A stretch of 64,000 nt of DNA from Rhodospirillales bacterium (lineage in GTDB: Bacteria > Pseudomonadota > Alphaproteobacteria > Acetobacterales > Acetobacteraceae). The translations under genes were made by a program, and so were the position numbers. Position 1 is the stretch's first letter. Every line of letters begins with the position of its first letter. The notes beneath the pieces are model-generated. The model did no database searches and was not told the origin of the DNA. It saw only the letters and a list, made by a program, of their open reading frames with translations. Shown one piece after another: positions 19,104 to 28,732 of the stretch. The DNA is taken from NCBI GenBank assembly GCA_025352665.1, contig JANXSM010000058.1:1-64000 (forward strand), given 5' to 3'.

Positions 19104-20134
19104 TTGTCCGACCTGCTGGCCTCCGATTTCGATTTCGCCCTGCCAGACGATCGTATCGCCCATGAACCGGCACGGCCGCGCGAAGCCGCGCGCCTGCTGC
19201 ACGTGGCAGCCACACTCGGAGATCATCGCGTCCGCGATCTGCCGGGCCTGCTGCGCGCCGGCGACATGCTGGTGGCCAACGACACGCGGGTGATCCCCGC
19301 CCAGCTCACCGCCCACCGAGGCGCTGCTAAAATCGGTATCACGCTCGACCGTCCGGATGCTACCGGCGCCTGGTTCGCCCTCGCACGCAACGCCCGCCGG
19401 CTGAAACCGGGCGATACCCTCGATTTCGAGGCCGGCCTGCAAGCCCAGATCCGCGCGCTGGACGGGGAAGGCGGCGTGACCTTGGCGTTCAATCTCGAAG
19501 GTGCCGCCTTCGCCGCCGCCCTGCAGCAGGCGGGTGCCCTGGCGCTGCCGCCGTATATCCGGCGTCCCGACGGCCCCACTTCGGCAGACGCCGTCGATTA
19601 TCAGACGGTGTTCGCCACGCATGAAGGCGCTGTGGCCGCACCGACCGCGGGGCTGCATTTCACCCCCACCCTGCTTGAAGCGATCGCCGCGCGGGGCGTT
19701 CTGCGCGAAACAATCACCTTGCATGTTGGCGCCGGTACCTTTCTGCCGATGCGCGGCGATCGTGTCGCCGAACACCGCATCCATGCCGAGCGTGGCGAAG
19801 TCACCCCAGCCGCCGCGGCCCGCATCAACGCCGCCCGTGCCACTGGCGGCCGGATCATCGCCGTCGGCACCACCACGCTGCGCCTGCTCGAAAGTGCCGC
19901 CGACGACCACGGCATCCAACCCTTTGCGGGCGACACCGAAATCTTCATCTTGCCCGGCCATCGCTTCCGCGGCGTGGATGCGTTGCTGACAAATTTCCAT
20001 CTGCCGCGCTCGACGCTGTTCATGCTGGTCTGCGCCTTCGCTGGCGAAGCGCGCATGAAGGCGGCCTATCGCCACGCCATCGAGACCGGCTATCGCTTCT
20101 ATTCTTACGGCGACGCGTCGCTGCTAGAACCGTC

Positions 20135-20138
<4 letters not shown>
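19104..20138 (+). CDS. queA: S-adenosylmethionine:tRNA ribosyltransferase-isomerase
   Basis: Transfers and isomerises the ribosyl part of SAM onto preQ1 in tRNA to give epoxyqueuosine. It is 344 residues, the usual length. Family blocks include [45 protein letters not shown] and [14 protein letters not shown]. The start is a TTG at 19104, because the family N-terminus begins here and no ATG fits; no clear Shine-Dalgarno precedes it. The stop overlaps the tgt start (ATGA). Confidence 0.96.
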
Positions 20139-21256
<1,118 letters not shown>

Positions 21257-21508
21257 ATGTCGAAACGCCGTCGCCTGACCTGGATCATTCTGACGGGCCT
21301 GCCGCTCCTGGCTTTCCTGGTCAGCATCTCGCCCGAGCTTTACCATCTGATCCGGCGAGACGCCGCAGTCGACATTCCCGCGCTCCTGTTCGCCATGAAG
21401 GCGATCGCCGCCGTCTGCGTGTTGGAATGGCTGATATCGCTGTTGATTTTCCGTTCGGTGCTGTTCGGCAAGGATGTTCCGGCCGTACCGCCCGCCGGCC
21501 GGAGATGA
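21257..21508 (+). CDS. Small membrane protein in the queuosine cluster
   Basis: An 83-residue protein of unknown function starting at the base after the tgt stop. It has two hydrophobic segments (about 8-25 and 42-68) and a basic N-terminus (MSKRRR), so probably two inner-membrane helices. Its place between tgt and queF suggests co-transcription, but nothing in it links it to queuosine. A role in precursor uptake is conceivable but unsupported. Confidence 0.7.
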   Translation: MSKRRRLTWIILTGLPLLAFLVSISPELYHLIRRDAAVDIPALLFAMKAIAAVCVLEWLISLLIFRSVLFGKDVPAVPPAGRR

Positions 21509-21518
21509 GGAGTTTTGC

Positions 21519-21980
21519 ATGACGGAAAGCTACGGAGGCCTCACCCAGCTCGGCAAACACATCATCGCCCCGCAGTCGCCGGCGCAAGCGGTGTTGGAGC
21601 ACGTGCCCAATCCGCGCACCGACGCGCGTTACCTGATCCGCTTCGCAGCGCCTGAGTTCACCTCGCTCTGCCCGCTGACGGGCCAGCCGGATTTTGCCCA
21701 TCTGGTGATCGACTACGTGCCCGACCAATGGATCGTGGAAAGCAAGTCGCTGAAGCTGTTCCTGGCCAGTTTCCGCAACCACGGCTCGTTTCACGAGGCC
21801 TGCTCGATGGAGGTGGCCAGCCGCATCGTCGCGATCACCCAGCCGATCTGGCTGCGCATCGGCGCCTACTGGTATCCGCGCGGCGGCATCCCGATCGACG
21901 TGTTCTGGCAGACCGGGGCGCCGCCCGCGGATGTCTGGATCCCCGACCAGGAGGTGGCCCCGTATCGTGGACGCGGCTGA
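21519..21980 (+). CDS. queF: NADPH-dependent 7-cyano-7-deazaguanine reductase (unimodular)
   Basis: Reduces preQ0 to preQ1. The 153-residue length fits the short, unimodular type. The catalytic cysteine is C51 in [12 protein letters not shown] with D58 as the acid, and the substrate and NADPH segment is [23 protein letters not shown] 21519 follows GAGGAG. The 3' end overlaps the likely queG start. Confidence 0.96.
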   Translation: MTESYGGLTQLGKHIIAPQSPAQAVLEHVPNPRTDARYLIRFAAPEFTSLCPLTGQPDFAHLVIDYVPDQWIVESKSLKLFLASFRNHGSFHEACSMEVASRIVAITQPIWLRIGAYWYPRGGIPIDVFWQTGAPPADVWIPDQEVAPYRGRG

Positions 21981-22992
21981 GGCGATCCGCGCCCAGGCGC
22001 TGAAACTCGGGTTCGACGCGGTCGGCTTCGCCCCGGCCGCCATGGGGCCGCAGATGCGCCAACGTCTTGCCGATTTCCTGACCGACGGGCGACACGGCAG
22101 CATGGGCTGGATGGCGGCCCGCGCCGAGGAGCGCGGCGACCCGCAGGCGCTGTGGCCCGAAGCGCAGAGCGTCATCTGCCTTGGCCTGTCCTATGCGCCG
22201 GAGGGCGATCCGCTGGCCACGCTGGACCGGCCGGATCGCGGCAACATCTCGGTCTACGCCCGCAACCGCGACTACCACGATGTAATGAAGGGCATGCTGA
22301 AGCACCTCGCCCAGTTCGTGGTCTCGCGCGCGCCCGCTGACGTGAAGGTGTTCGTCGACACCGCCCCGGTGATGGAAAAGCCGCTCGCCGCCCGCGCCGG
22401 GCTGGGCTGGCAGGGCAAGCACACCAACCTGGTCTCGCGCACGCACGGCTCCTGGCTGTTTCTCGGCGAGATCTACACCACGCTCGCACTTGCGACGGAC
22501 GCAGCGCACGCCGATCGCTGCGGCAGCTGCACGCATTGCCTGCAGGCCTGCCCGACCGACGCGTTCCCAGCCCCCTACCAGCTCGATGCCCGCCGCTGCA
22601 TCGCCTATCTGACCATCGAGCACCCAGGCCCGATCCCGGTCGAGTTCCGCAAGGCGATCGGCAACCGCATCTATGGCTGTGACGACTGTCTCGCCGCATG
22701 CCCCTGGAACCGCTTCGCCGCCACCACGCGCCAGGCCAAGCTCGCCGCCCGCGCGGATCTGGCGGCACCGGGCCTCAGGGAGCTGGCAGCGCTCAACGAC
22801 GCCGGGTTTCGCAGCCTGTTCGCGGGCTCGCCGATCAAGCGGATCGGCCGCGATCGGTTCTTGCGCAACGTGCTGATCGCCATCGGCAACTCCGGCGATC
22901 CCGAACTCATTGCGAGCGCGCGGACGCTTTGCTCAGACCCTGATCCCGTCGTCGCTGAAGCCGCCGCCTGGGCCGTGGCGCAGTTCGCTTGA
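21967..22992 (+). CDS. queG: Epoxyqueuosine reductase
   Basis: Cobalamin and Fe-S dependent enzyme for the last step, epoxyqueuosine to queuosine in tRNA. Two ferredoxin-type clusters are visible ([16 protein letters not shown] and [11 protein letters not shown]), and the catalytic Asp lies in [13 protein letters not shown] at 21967 is chosen because the family N-terminus starts here; it overlaps queF by 14 bases, and AGGAGG lies 12 bases upstream. The C-terminal HEAT-like part ([19 protein letters not shown]) is complete. The protein is 341 residues. Confidence 0.93.
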   Translation: MDAAEAIRAQALKLGFDAVGFAPAAMGPQMRQRLADFLTDGRHGSMGWMAARAEERGDPQALWPEAQSVICLGLSYAPEGDPLATLDRPDRGNISVYARNRDYHDVMKGMLKHLAQFVVSRAPADVKVFVDTAPVMEKPLAARAGLGWQGKHTNLVSRTHGSWLFLGEIYTTLALATDAAHADRCGSCTHCLQACPTDAFPAPYQLDARRCIAYLTIEHPGPIPVEFRKAIGNRIYGCDDCLAACPWNRFAATTRQAKLAARADLAAPGLRELAALNDAGFRSLFAGSPIKRIGRDRFLRNVLIAIGNSGDPELIASARTLCSDPDPVVAEAAAWAVAQFA

Positions 22993-23201
22993 GCCTGGTT
23001 AAACACAGCTTCTCGCTCGCTGGCCACCGCACCTCCGTGGCGCTCGAGCAGGAGTTCTGGAACGTGCTGTCGCGCTGCGCCGCCGGCCGTGGGCTCACAC
23101 TCGTGCGCCTGGTCGCCGAGCTCGACGCCGCGCGCGATGCCGACCAGCCGCTCGCCTCCGCATTGCGAGTCTTTGTCGTCCGCTTCTTAACGTCTTCGTA
23201 A
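22989..23201 (+). CDS. Ribbon-helix-helix domain protein
   Basis: A 70-residue protein with a TTG start overlapping the queG stop (TTGA). The N-terminal strand and helices ([43 protein letters not shown]) match the short RHH family common in alphaproteobacteria, probably a DNA-binding dimer. Target and ligand are unknown. It is probably the last gene of the queuosine transcript. Confidence 0.8.
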   Translation: MSLVKHSFSLAGHRTSVALEQEFWNVLSRCAAGRGLTLVRLVAELDAARDADQPLASALRVFVVRFLTSS

Positions 23202-23300
23202 GCGTGTCACGGCTTACTGAGGGGGCGAAATAAGCCGCCCCTGCGGGACGTCTCGCAGGAGTGTTCAGGGAAAATCCCTCTCTGGAGGAGTGGAACAATC

Positions 23301-23474
23301 ATGTGGACTCAACCGATTCCGACGCCCGCGCCGAGCCCGCTGCTGCTGTGCGATCGCCTGCTGTCCCTGGCCCAGGATGCTGATCGCGCCGGTTGCTCGG
23401 TCACCGCTGAACATCTGGTTCAGCTCGCCCACACCGTGTTAGACGAGCTGCGACCCTTCGCCGACCAGCGCTGA
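23301..23474 (+). CDS. Small conserved-looking ORF, 57 residues
   Basis: The reading frame MWTQPIPTPAPSPLLLCDRL... ends ...LDELRPFADQR. The ATG at 23301 has a strong GGAGGAG at 23284-23290. The product has a Pro-rich start and two amphipathic helices (LLLCDRLLSLAQDADRAG, AEHLVQLAHTVLDEL). I do not recognise it. The good ribosome-binding site and normal GC-rich codon use favour a real gene. A hairpin (CCTGCG...CGCAGG) lies upstream. Confidence 0.6.
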   Translation: MWTQPIPTPAPSPLLLCDRLLSLAQDADRAGCSVTAEHLVQLAHTVLDELRPFADQR

Positions 23475-23483
23475 AGCGGAGTT

Positions 23484-24485
23484 CTAGTCCGGGCCGACCC
23501 GAACCACCATTTTGCCAAAATTGTCACCGTTGAGCACCATGGCGAGCGCCTCCGGGGCGTTCTCCAGCCCATCGATGATCGTCTCGCGGTAGGCCAGACT
23601 GCCATCGGCCACCCATGGTGCGGCAAGACCGCGCCATTCGGCGAAACGTTCCGGTTTGTCAGACACCAGAATGCCCTGCATGTGCACTCGCTTGGCGACC
23701 ATGAAACCGAGATTGGGGCCGGGCGGCAATTCGGCTGCATTGTACTGCGACACCATGCCGCACATGATGACGCGGGCGAACACGTTGAGTTTGGCGAACA
23801 CCGCGGCCTGCACGGCGCCGCCGACGTTCTCGAAATAGACGTCCACACCATCGGGGCAGGTGTCGGCAAGGGCTGCGTCGAGGTCCGATGAACGATGATC
23901 GACGCAGGCGTCGAAACCCAGGCCTTCCTGCACGAACAGGCATTTGTCCGGGCCGCCGGCGATGCCGACCACGCGGGCGCCCGCGCGCTTGGCCAACTGT
24001 CCGGCAACCGAGCCGACCGCACCGGAAGCTGCCGAAATCACGACTGTCTCGCCCGGCTTGGTGCGGCCAACATCGGTCATCCCCGTATACGCGGTGGTGC
24101 CGGGCATGCCGAGTACGCCGAGATAGGTGGACAGCGGCGCTCCGCCTGGCGTGATGCGGGTCAGCGTGGTGGCTTTGCAGCAGGTATGCGTCTGCCAGCC
24201 GCGTGCGCCGACCACGATTTCACCCAAGTCATAGCCGTGCGCGTTGCTGGCGACGATCTCGCCGATCGTCTCGCCCTCCATCACCTCGCCGATCTGCACC
24301 GGATTGGCGTAGGATTTCCGCTCCGACAGGCGCCCGCGCATATAGGGATCGATCGACAGAAAAATGTTGCGAACCACGACCTCGCCCGGTCCGGGCGCCG
24401 GAATTTCGCCCGACACGACGTCGAAATCATCGCGCGACGGAGCGCCGGTGGGACGACGGCGGAGAACAACCGATTGACTGGACAT
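23484..24485 (-). CDS. NADP-dependent MDR oxidoreductase (CurA/prostaglandin-reductase-like)
   Basis: A 333-residue zinc-free medium-chain reductase of the leukotriene B4 dehydrogenase/CurA type. Such enzymes reduce alpha,beta-unsaturated carbonyl compounds with NADPH. Markers are the N-terminal SIDPYMRGRLSERKSY, the nucleotide site ISAASGAVGSVAGQLAKRAGARVVGIAGG, and VDVYFENVGG. No zinc-ligand cysteines are present. It is a single gene, with a palindromic repeat region upstream of its start. Confidence 0.9.
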   Translation of the reverse strand: MSSQSVVLRRRPTGAPSRDDFDVVSGEIPAPGPGEVVVRNIFLSIDPYMRGRLSERKSYANPVQIGEVMEGETIGEIVASNAHGYDLGEIVVGARGWQTHTCCKATTLTRITPGGAPLSTYLGVLGMPGTTAYTGMTDVGRTKPGETVVISAASGAVGSVAGQLAKRAGARVVGIAGGPDKCLFVQEGLGFDACVDHRSSDLDAALADTCPDGVDVYFENVGGAVQAAVFAKLNVFARVIMCGMVSQYNAAELPPGPNLGFMVAKRVHMQGILVSDKPERFAEWRGLAAPWVADGSLAYRETIIDGLENAPEALAMVLNGDNFGKMVVRVGPD

Positions 24486-24515
24486 GCAATGACTCCCTGA
24501 CTCGCGAGCAAGTCT

Positions 24516-24683
24516 AGAGCAGGATGACGTCTGATAGCCGACGTAATCCCGCTCTAGCTCTTTATTTTCTCGCGTGATTCAGACCTTTCGGTGATTCCAC
24601 CTTCGATCATCACGCTCTAAAGCAATATCGCCTGCGGTTGAATCAACTGTGCGATAAAATTGCTCGTTAAAACAGAAGGCTAG
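24516..24683 (-). repeat. Intergenic palindromic repeats, copy B (rearranged)
   Basis: A hairpin at 24516-24555 has 16-base arms and the loop TGATAGCC and matches the one at 2811-2850. After about 65 bases comes the 63-base block 24621-24683 in inverted orientation relative to the copy at 2849-2911 (58 of 63 identical). In copy A the two modules abut in one orientation; here they face each other. The bases between hold a further weak inverted pair (CGTGAT...ATCACG). No gene lies in 24486-24866; the part after 24683 shows nothing recognisable. Confidence 0.8.
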
Positions 24684-24866
24684 GGCCTGATCGCCGTGCC
24701 GGTCAGAAACGACCAGGCTTTGGCTGAAATGCGCCACCCTCCGCAGCTCCGGGTCGCAGTGCCGCCGCGCGAGGCCGGCCTCGATATTTCGCGGTGGTGT
24801 TGGGAACGCTTCGAAATATAGTTGAAAACGACGGTCAATGGGCCGCGATCCGCCGGGAGGACATGC

Positions 24867-25109
24867 ATGCGTGACGGGCCGCCCATTTCAGAAGGTGCGA
24901 CACTGGCCCATCTGATGGCCGATTTCACCCGCCTGGCTGATGCGCTCAACATGCCCGGCGTCGAACGCGCCGGCATTCTCGGCGTCAGTCTCGACGCCTG
25001 GCCGCATTGGTCGCCGGACTCGGTGCTGCCGGAGCGCCAGGCCGAGTATCGCCGCCGGCTCGAATACGCGCTGCCGCTGATGCGCCGCACGTTGGGTGAG
25101 GCCAGCTGA
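24867..25109 (+). CDS. Hypothetical protein, 80 residues
   Basis: A short soluble, mainly helical product (MRDGPPISEGATLAHLMADF...) with no motif I recognise. GGGAGG lies upstream of ATG 24867, a good translation signal. It converges with the reductase gene, with two bases between the stops. It could be a lineage-specific small protein. Confidence 0.55.
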   Translation: MRDGPPISEGATLAHLMADFTRLADALNMPGVERAGILGVSLDAWPHWSPDSVLPERQAEYRRRLEYALPLMRRTLGEAS

Positions 25110-25111
25110 CG

Positions 25112-26083
25112 TCAGACCGCCTGACGCGAGAGCGACGCGCGGTAGCCGGTGTCGATGGTGATCGCCCCCACGGCGCGCGAGACGCAGGCGCAGATGCGAT
25201 GGCCTTCGCTGCGTTCGCGTTCAGAGAAGAACACGTCGCGATGGTCGATATCGGCCGCCCCGATCACCGCCACGGCGCACAACCCGCATTCCCCGCGCAG
25301 ACAGTCCTGGGCGAGATCGATGCCCGCCTGGGCCAGGGTTTCCAGCATCGAGGCGTCGCGCGGCACGATGATCGAGACGTCGCGATCGCGCACGAAAACG
25401 GTGAACGATTCCGGGTCGCGCAAGCCGCCCGAGCCGAAGGTCTCGAACCGCAGCAACGCCTGGGAGCGGCCTGCCGCCTGCCATCGCCTGCGGGCATCGG
25501 CGAGCAGGCGGGGCGGCCCGCACACATAGGCCTCACCCTCGGGATGCAGCGTGGCGAAAGCGGCTGCGAGGTCGAGGGGCGTTTCGGTGAAAACCTGTAG
25601 CCGCGCTCCCAGAAGCTGCGTCAGCCGATCCAGGAAGGGCATGCGGTCGCGCGAACGCCCGGTATACAGCAGGCGCGCGCTCGGGTGCGCCGCGAGCTGC
25701 TTCGCCATGGCCACGAACGGGGTGATGCCGATGCCGCCGGCAATCAGCAGATAGTCGGGCCGACCCGGGCTGAGCTCGAAATGGCTGAACGGGGCGGTGA
25801 TCTCCAAGGTATCGCCCGGTTTCAGGCCCCACATGAACCGCGAGCCGCCGCGGCTGTCGGCCACGCGGCGTACTGCGATCGTCCAGCCGCCGGCGCTGTC
25901 GTCCACCACCGAGTAGGAGCGTGTGCGAGCCAGACCATTGATTTCGAAGGCGATGTCGAGATGCGCGCCTAATGGCGCCGGCGTGAACCCGCGGTGCGGG
26001 GCCAGGCGGATCTGGCGGACATCTGTTGCGATGTCATCGATGGCCGCGACGGTGGCTGCGATCCATTCAGGCAGGGCGCGCAT
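25112..26083 (-). CDS. Phthalate-dioxygenase-reductase/VanB-type oxidoreductase
   Basis: Electron-transfer partner for a Rieske oxygenase: passes electrons from NAD(P)H through flavin to a C-terminal plant-type [2Fe-2S] domain. In the 323 residues the flavin site (RTRSYSVVDDS) comes first, then the NAD site (LLIAGGIGITPFVAM and YVCGPPRLL). The ferredoxin domain follows (C-LRGECGLC with a later CAC). It is the third gene of a minus-strand set with the oxygenase and GntR regulator, overlapping the GntR gene by 17 bases. The likely substrate class is an O- or N-methylated aromatic, by analogy with VanAB. Confidence 0.9.
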   Translation of the reverse strand: MRALPEWIAATVAAIDDIATDVRQIRLAPHRGFTPAPLGAHLDIAFEINGLARTRSYSVVDDSAGGWTIAVRRVADSRGGSRFMWGLKPGDTLEITAPFSHFELSPGRPDYLLIAGGIGITPFVAMAKQLAAHPSARLLYTGRSRDRMPFLDRLTQLLGARLQVFTETPLDLAAAFATLHPEGEAYVCGPPRLLADARRRWQAAGRSQALLRFETFGSGGLRDPESFTVFVRDRDVSIIVPRDASMLETLAQAGIDLAQDCLRGECGLCAVAVIGAADIDHRDVFFSERERSEGHRICACVSRAVGAITIDTGYRASLSRQAV

Positions 26084-26957
26084 GCGGTCGCTCCTTGGGT
26101 GCGGGGGGCTCGGGGCGGATCAGGGCGGCGCCCGGCACCGCTTCCAGCGCCGCGCGGTTGCACAAGGCCATGTCGAGATTGCGGCGGGCGAGCCTTGCGT
26201 GTTCGCGGGCCAAGGCTTCGGCGCGGCCGCCTTCGCGGTGTGCGATGGCGTCGAGGATGCAGCGATGCTGGTCCTGCGCGATCACGAGAACCCGGTGGTG
26301 GGCGGACATTTCCGCCTGGGCATGCACAAAGGCCGAGGGCGAGGCGAAGGGCAGGGCGGTCGCCTGCGCCAAGGCGCGATCGAGCATGGGGCTGGCCGCC
26401 AGTAGCTGCAGCGACGTGTGAAACGCCTCGTTGGCGACGATGTAGCCGGCGAAGTCGATCGCCTCGGTGGCCGTCAGCGTGTCCATCCGCGCCACCGCAT
26501 CGCGCATCGGGGCCAATGCCGTGGGGGCGCTCCAGCGTTCCGCGGCGAGCCGGGCGGCGGTGCCTTCCAGCACGCCGCGCAGCTCGATGGCATCGGCGAT
26601 GTCGGCCGCCGAGAAATCGCGCACCACGAAGCCGCCGCTGGGCAGGGTGCGCAACAGGCCTTCGTGTTCCAGCACGCCCAAAGCCAGGCGCAGGGGGGTG
26701 CGGGAAACGCCGAGCAGCGGGGCCAGGGTCAGCTCCGCCACCCGCACGCCGGGCTGGAATTCACCGGCGAGCAGCTTTTCGCGCAGCCGCAGCACCGCAC
26801 GCAGCAGCTGTGGGCTGCGTGTGTCATCGCGCGCCGCGTCAGATCGAGGTGGATGCTCGCGCGCCGCGTCCAGGCGAGGTGTGTCATCGCCCGCCGCGTC
26901 ACGGCGAGGTGTGTAATTGCCCGCCGCGTCACGGCGGCGGGGATCCGCTTCGTTCAT
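26067..26957 (-). CDS. GntR-family (FCD) transcriptional regulator with an N-terminal repeat
   Basis: A 296-residue regulator with a winged helix (about 50-110, ...FQPGVRVAELTLAPLLGVSRTPLRLALGVLEHEGLL) and a C-terminal FCD helical ligand domain (residues about 130-270). It probably controls the oxygenase-reductase operon it sits in. The start ATG overlaps the oxygenase stop (ATGA). Unusually, residues 7-47 are four copies of a 10-residue repeat (RRDAAGDDTP-like), encoded by 30-base tandem repeats, before the DNA-binding domain. Confidence 0.88.
   Translation of the reverse strand: MNEADPRRRDAAGNYTPRRDAAGDDTPRLDAAREHPPRSDAARDDTRSPQLLRAVLRLREKLLAGEFQPGVRVAELTLAPLLGVSRTPLRLALGVLEHEGLLRTLPSGGFVVRDFSAADIADAIELRGVLEGTAARLAAERWSAPTALAPMRDAVARMDTLTATEAIDFAGYIVANEAFHTSLQLLAASPMLDRALAQATALPFASPSAFVHAQAEMSAHHRVLVIAQDQHRCILDAIAHREGGRAEALAREHARLARRNLDMALCNRAALEAVPGAALIRPEPPAPKERPHARPA
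26818..26940 (-). repeat. Four 30-bp tandem repeats inside the GntR gene
   Basis: About four copies of a 30-base unit with the core GCCGCGTC, in frame with the GntR gene. Two neighbouring copies differ at only two or three bases; the outer ones have diverged. Copy number change would add or remove 10 residues without shifting frame. Confidence 0.8.
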
Positions 26958-28043
26958 TCGGCTGCCATGGCGGTCGGCCGCTCGGCGTCGATGAGACCGT
27001 CGATCAGACGCCGCGACCATACGGCGCCGGCGTCGATGTTGAGATTGTAGAAGGTCTTGCCGGGATTGGCGTTCAACGCCTGTTGCTGGGCCTCGAGGAT
27101 GATCTCGTCCTCGCGGAAGATGTTCGCGACCCCTTCACGCAGGTCCGTGGTCAGGCTTTGTTCGCTCAGCAGATAGTTGCGCGCGAACGCCCAGTGATAG
27201 TGGCAGGTGGTTTCGGTCTCGGGCGTGACCGTGTTGAGCACGAAGCCGTTCACGCCCTGGCTGCGATCGCCCTCGGGGGCGCCGGTACCGGTGGGCGCCA
27301 CGCCGACGTCGATGGTGATGGTGCAGGGCGCTTCGAAACGGATGATCTGCCAGCGATCCACGCGGCCGGTCGGAACCCCGGTCTTGCGTTGCAATTGGGC
27401 TGACCACAGCGGCGGAGCGGGGATGTCGATCATCCAGCGCGCCACTTCCACCATGTTAAGTCCGTGGGTGGTGGTGAACGGCGCCTCCGCCACCTCGGCC
27501 TGGCCGATGCTGCTGCCATGCACGAAGGTCTCGTGGGTGAGGTCCATGAGGTTGTCCAGCACCAGCTTGTAGTTGCAGGCAACCTTGATGGTGCGCCCGT
27601 CCGCAGCCCACGCGGGATCGCGGTTCCAGTGCATATCGGGAATCAGGGCCAGATCTGCCAGCGCGGGATCGCCGGGCCAGACCCAGATGAAACGATGCCG
27701 CTCGGCCACCGGCATGGCGGGCACGCGGGCGGCGGGGTTGATGGTCTCCTGGCTCGGCATGTGGATGCAGCGGCCATGGCTGTCGTAGCGCAGGCCGTGG
27801 TAGCCGCAGACCACGGCATCACCTTCCGTGGCTGAGCGGCAGCAGCCGGTGCCAGCAGGCGTCTTCCAGGCTCGCCACCTTCCCGTCGGTGCGGCGATAC
27901 AGCACGATCCGGCGGCCGGCGATGGTCCGCGCCAGCAGTGCGCGTTTGACCTCGACATCCCAGGCTGCGGCGTACCAGGCGTTCTGTGGCCAGTCTGGCC
28001 GGGCGAAGCGGTCTGCGACGGGTGGGATTTTGTGGTCGGACAT
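26954..28043 (-). pseudogene. Rieske oxygenase alpha subunit (VanA-like), frameshifted
   Basis: Would encode the oxygenase of a Rieske aromatic demethylase. The first 74 codons (MSDHKIPPVADRFARPDWPQ...) read in one frame and stop at 27819-27821. The rest, from EGDAVVCGYHGLRYDSHG to the end, reads in another frame. The break at about 27825-27830 lies inside the Rieske motif, between CWH (C63, H65) and CGYH. Compared with the family, about eight bases (a G-R-L type stretch) are missing. The catalytic domain is otherwise complete (DNLMDLTHETFVHGSSIG). It is a true pseudogene, a phase-variable state or a sequencing error. Confidence 0.85.
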
Positions 28044-28267
28044 TTGTTTTCTCGCCTCGATTGCCACAACCATGCCAGTCCGCCGTCCTGCATGCAATAT
28101 CGGCTGTGTTTGCATGATTTCGTGAAATTATACGATGAATTGCATGCATGGGGTCGTGGCATGTTCCAACACATGCCGATATCGCGACGACACCGCCTTG
28201 ACGTAGAGCAAGGCATGGACCAAGTGCTGGAAACAGGACCGCATCGGTCCGATTAGGGCCCGTCACC
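28044..28267. promoter_or_regulatory. Divergent promoter region between oxygenase and SUF operons
   Basis: On the minus strand a TATAAT hexamer at about 28124-28129 could serve the oxygenase operon; its -35 is poor. Two short inverted pairs, GCATGT...ACATGC (28160-28177) and the repeated TGCATG around 28120-28150, could be regulator sites. On the plus side GGACCG-CAT-CGGTCC (28236-28250) lies 17 bases before the Rrf2 gene. Confidence 0.4.
28236..28250 (+). promoter_or_regulatory. Palindrome upstream of the SUF operon
   Basis: Perfect 6-base arms GGACCG and CGGTCC around CAT, just before the Rrf2-type regulator gene. It is a candidate autoregulatory operator; it does not match a site I can name. 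Confidence 0.4.
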
Positions 28268-28732
28268 ATGCTTCGCGTCTCCAAGCTCACCGATTATGCC
28301 GTGGTGGTGCTGACCCGGCTGTCCGGCAATCCGGACGACGCCGCGGTGCAGACCTCGCCCGCCATCGCGCAGCTCACCGGCGTGCCGGAGCCGACCGTGG
28401 CCAAGGTGCTCAAGGCGCTCGGCAGCGGCGGGCTGGTGATCTCCCAGCGCGGCGCCCGCGGCGGCTACCGGCTGTCACGACCACTCGAGACCATCTCCGT
28501 CGCCGATGTCATCGCCGCCGTGGACGGGCCGATCGCACTCACCGCCTGCGTCGAAGGCGGCCCTGGCGGCTGCGACGTGCGCGACATCTGCGCCGTGAAG
28601 GGGAGATGGGACCTGGTGAACGATTCGATACGCGCGGCGCTGTCAGCCATCTCGCTGGCCGATATGCGCGACGCCTCCATCCCTCGCTTGTTCCGCATTC
28701 CTGTTGCGGAACCGAAAAGGACATTCGCATGA
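28268..28732 (+). CDS. Rrf2-family Fe-S regulator of the SUF operon
   Basis: A 154-residue winged-helix repressor that probably senses Fe-S cluster status and controls the sufBCDS genes behind it. The DNA-binding half reads [18 protein letters not shown] through GYRLSRP. The cluster-binding cysteines C94, C102 and C108 lie in the pattern C-x7-C-x5-C, as in IscR-like proteins. The stop overlaps the sufB start (ATGA), so it is translated with the operon. It is the SUF-specific Rrf2 type, distinct from cyanobacterial SufR. Confidence 0.9.
   Translation: MLRVSKLTDYAVVVLTRLSGNPDDAAVQTSPAIAQLTGVPEPTVAKVLKALGSGGLVISQRGARGGYRLSRPLETISVADVIAAVDGPIALTACVEGGPGGCDVRDICAVKGRWDLVNDSIRAALSAISLADMRDASIPRLFRIPVAEPKRTFA

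Noticed and set aside
24680-25090. 136-codon minus-strand frame opposite the small hypothetical gene
   Set aside because: It begins within the repeat block and lacks a ribosome-binding site; the plus-strand frame has a better start.
26818-26940. Possible CRISPR array
   Set aside because: The 30-base units are contiguous with no unique spacers and are in frame within a regulator gene.
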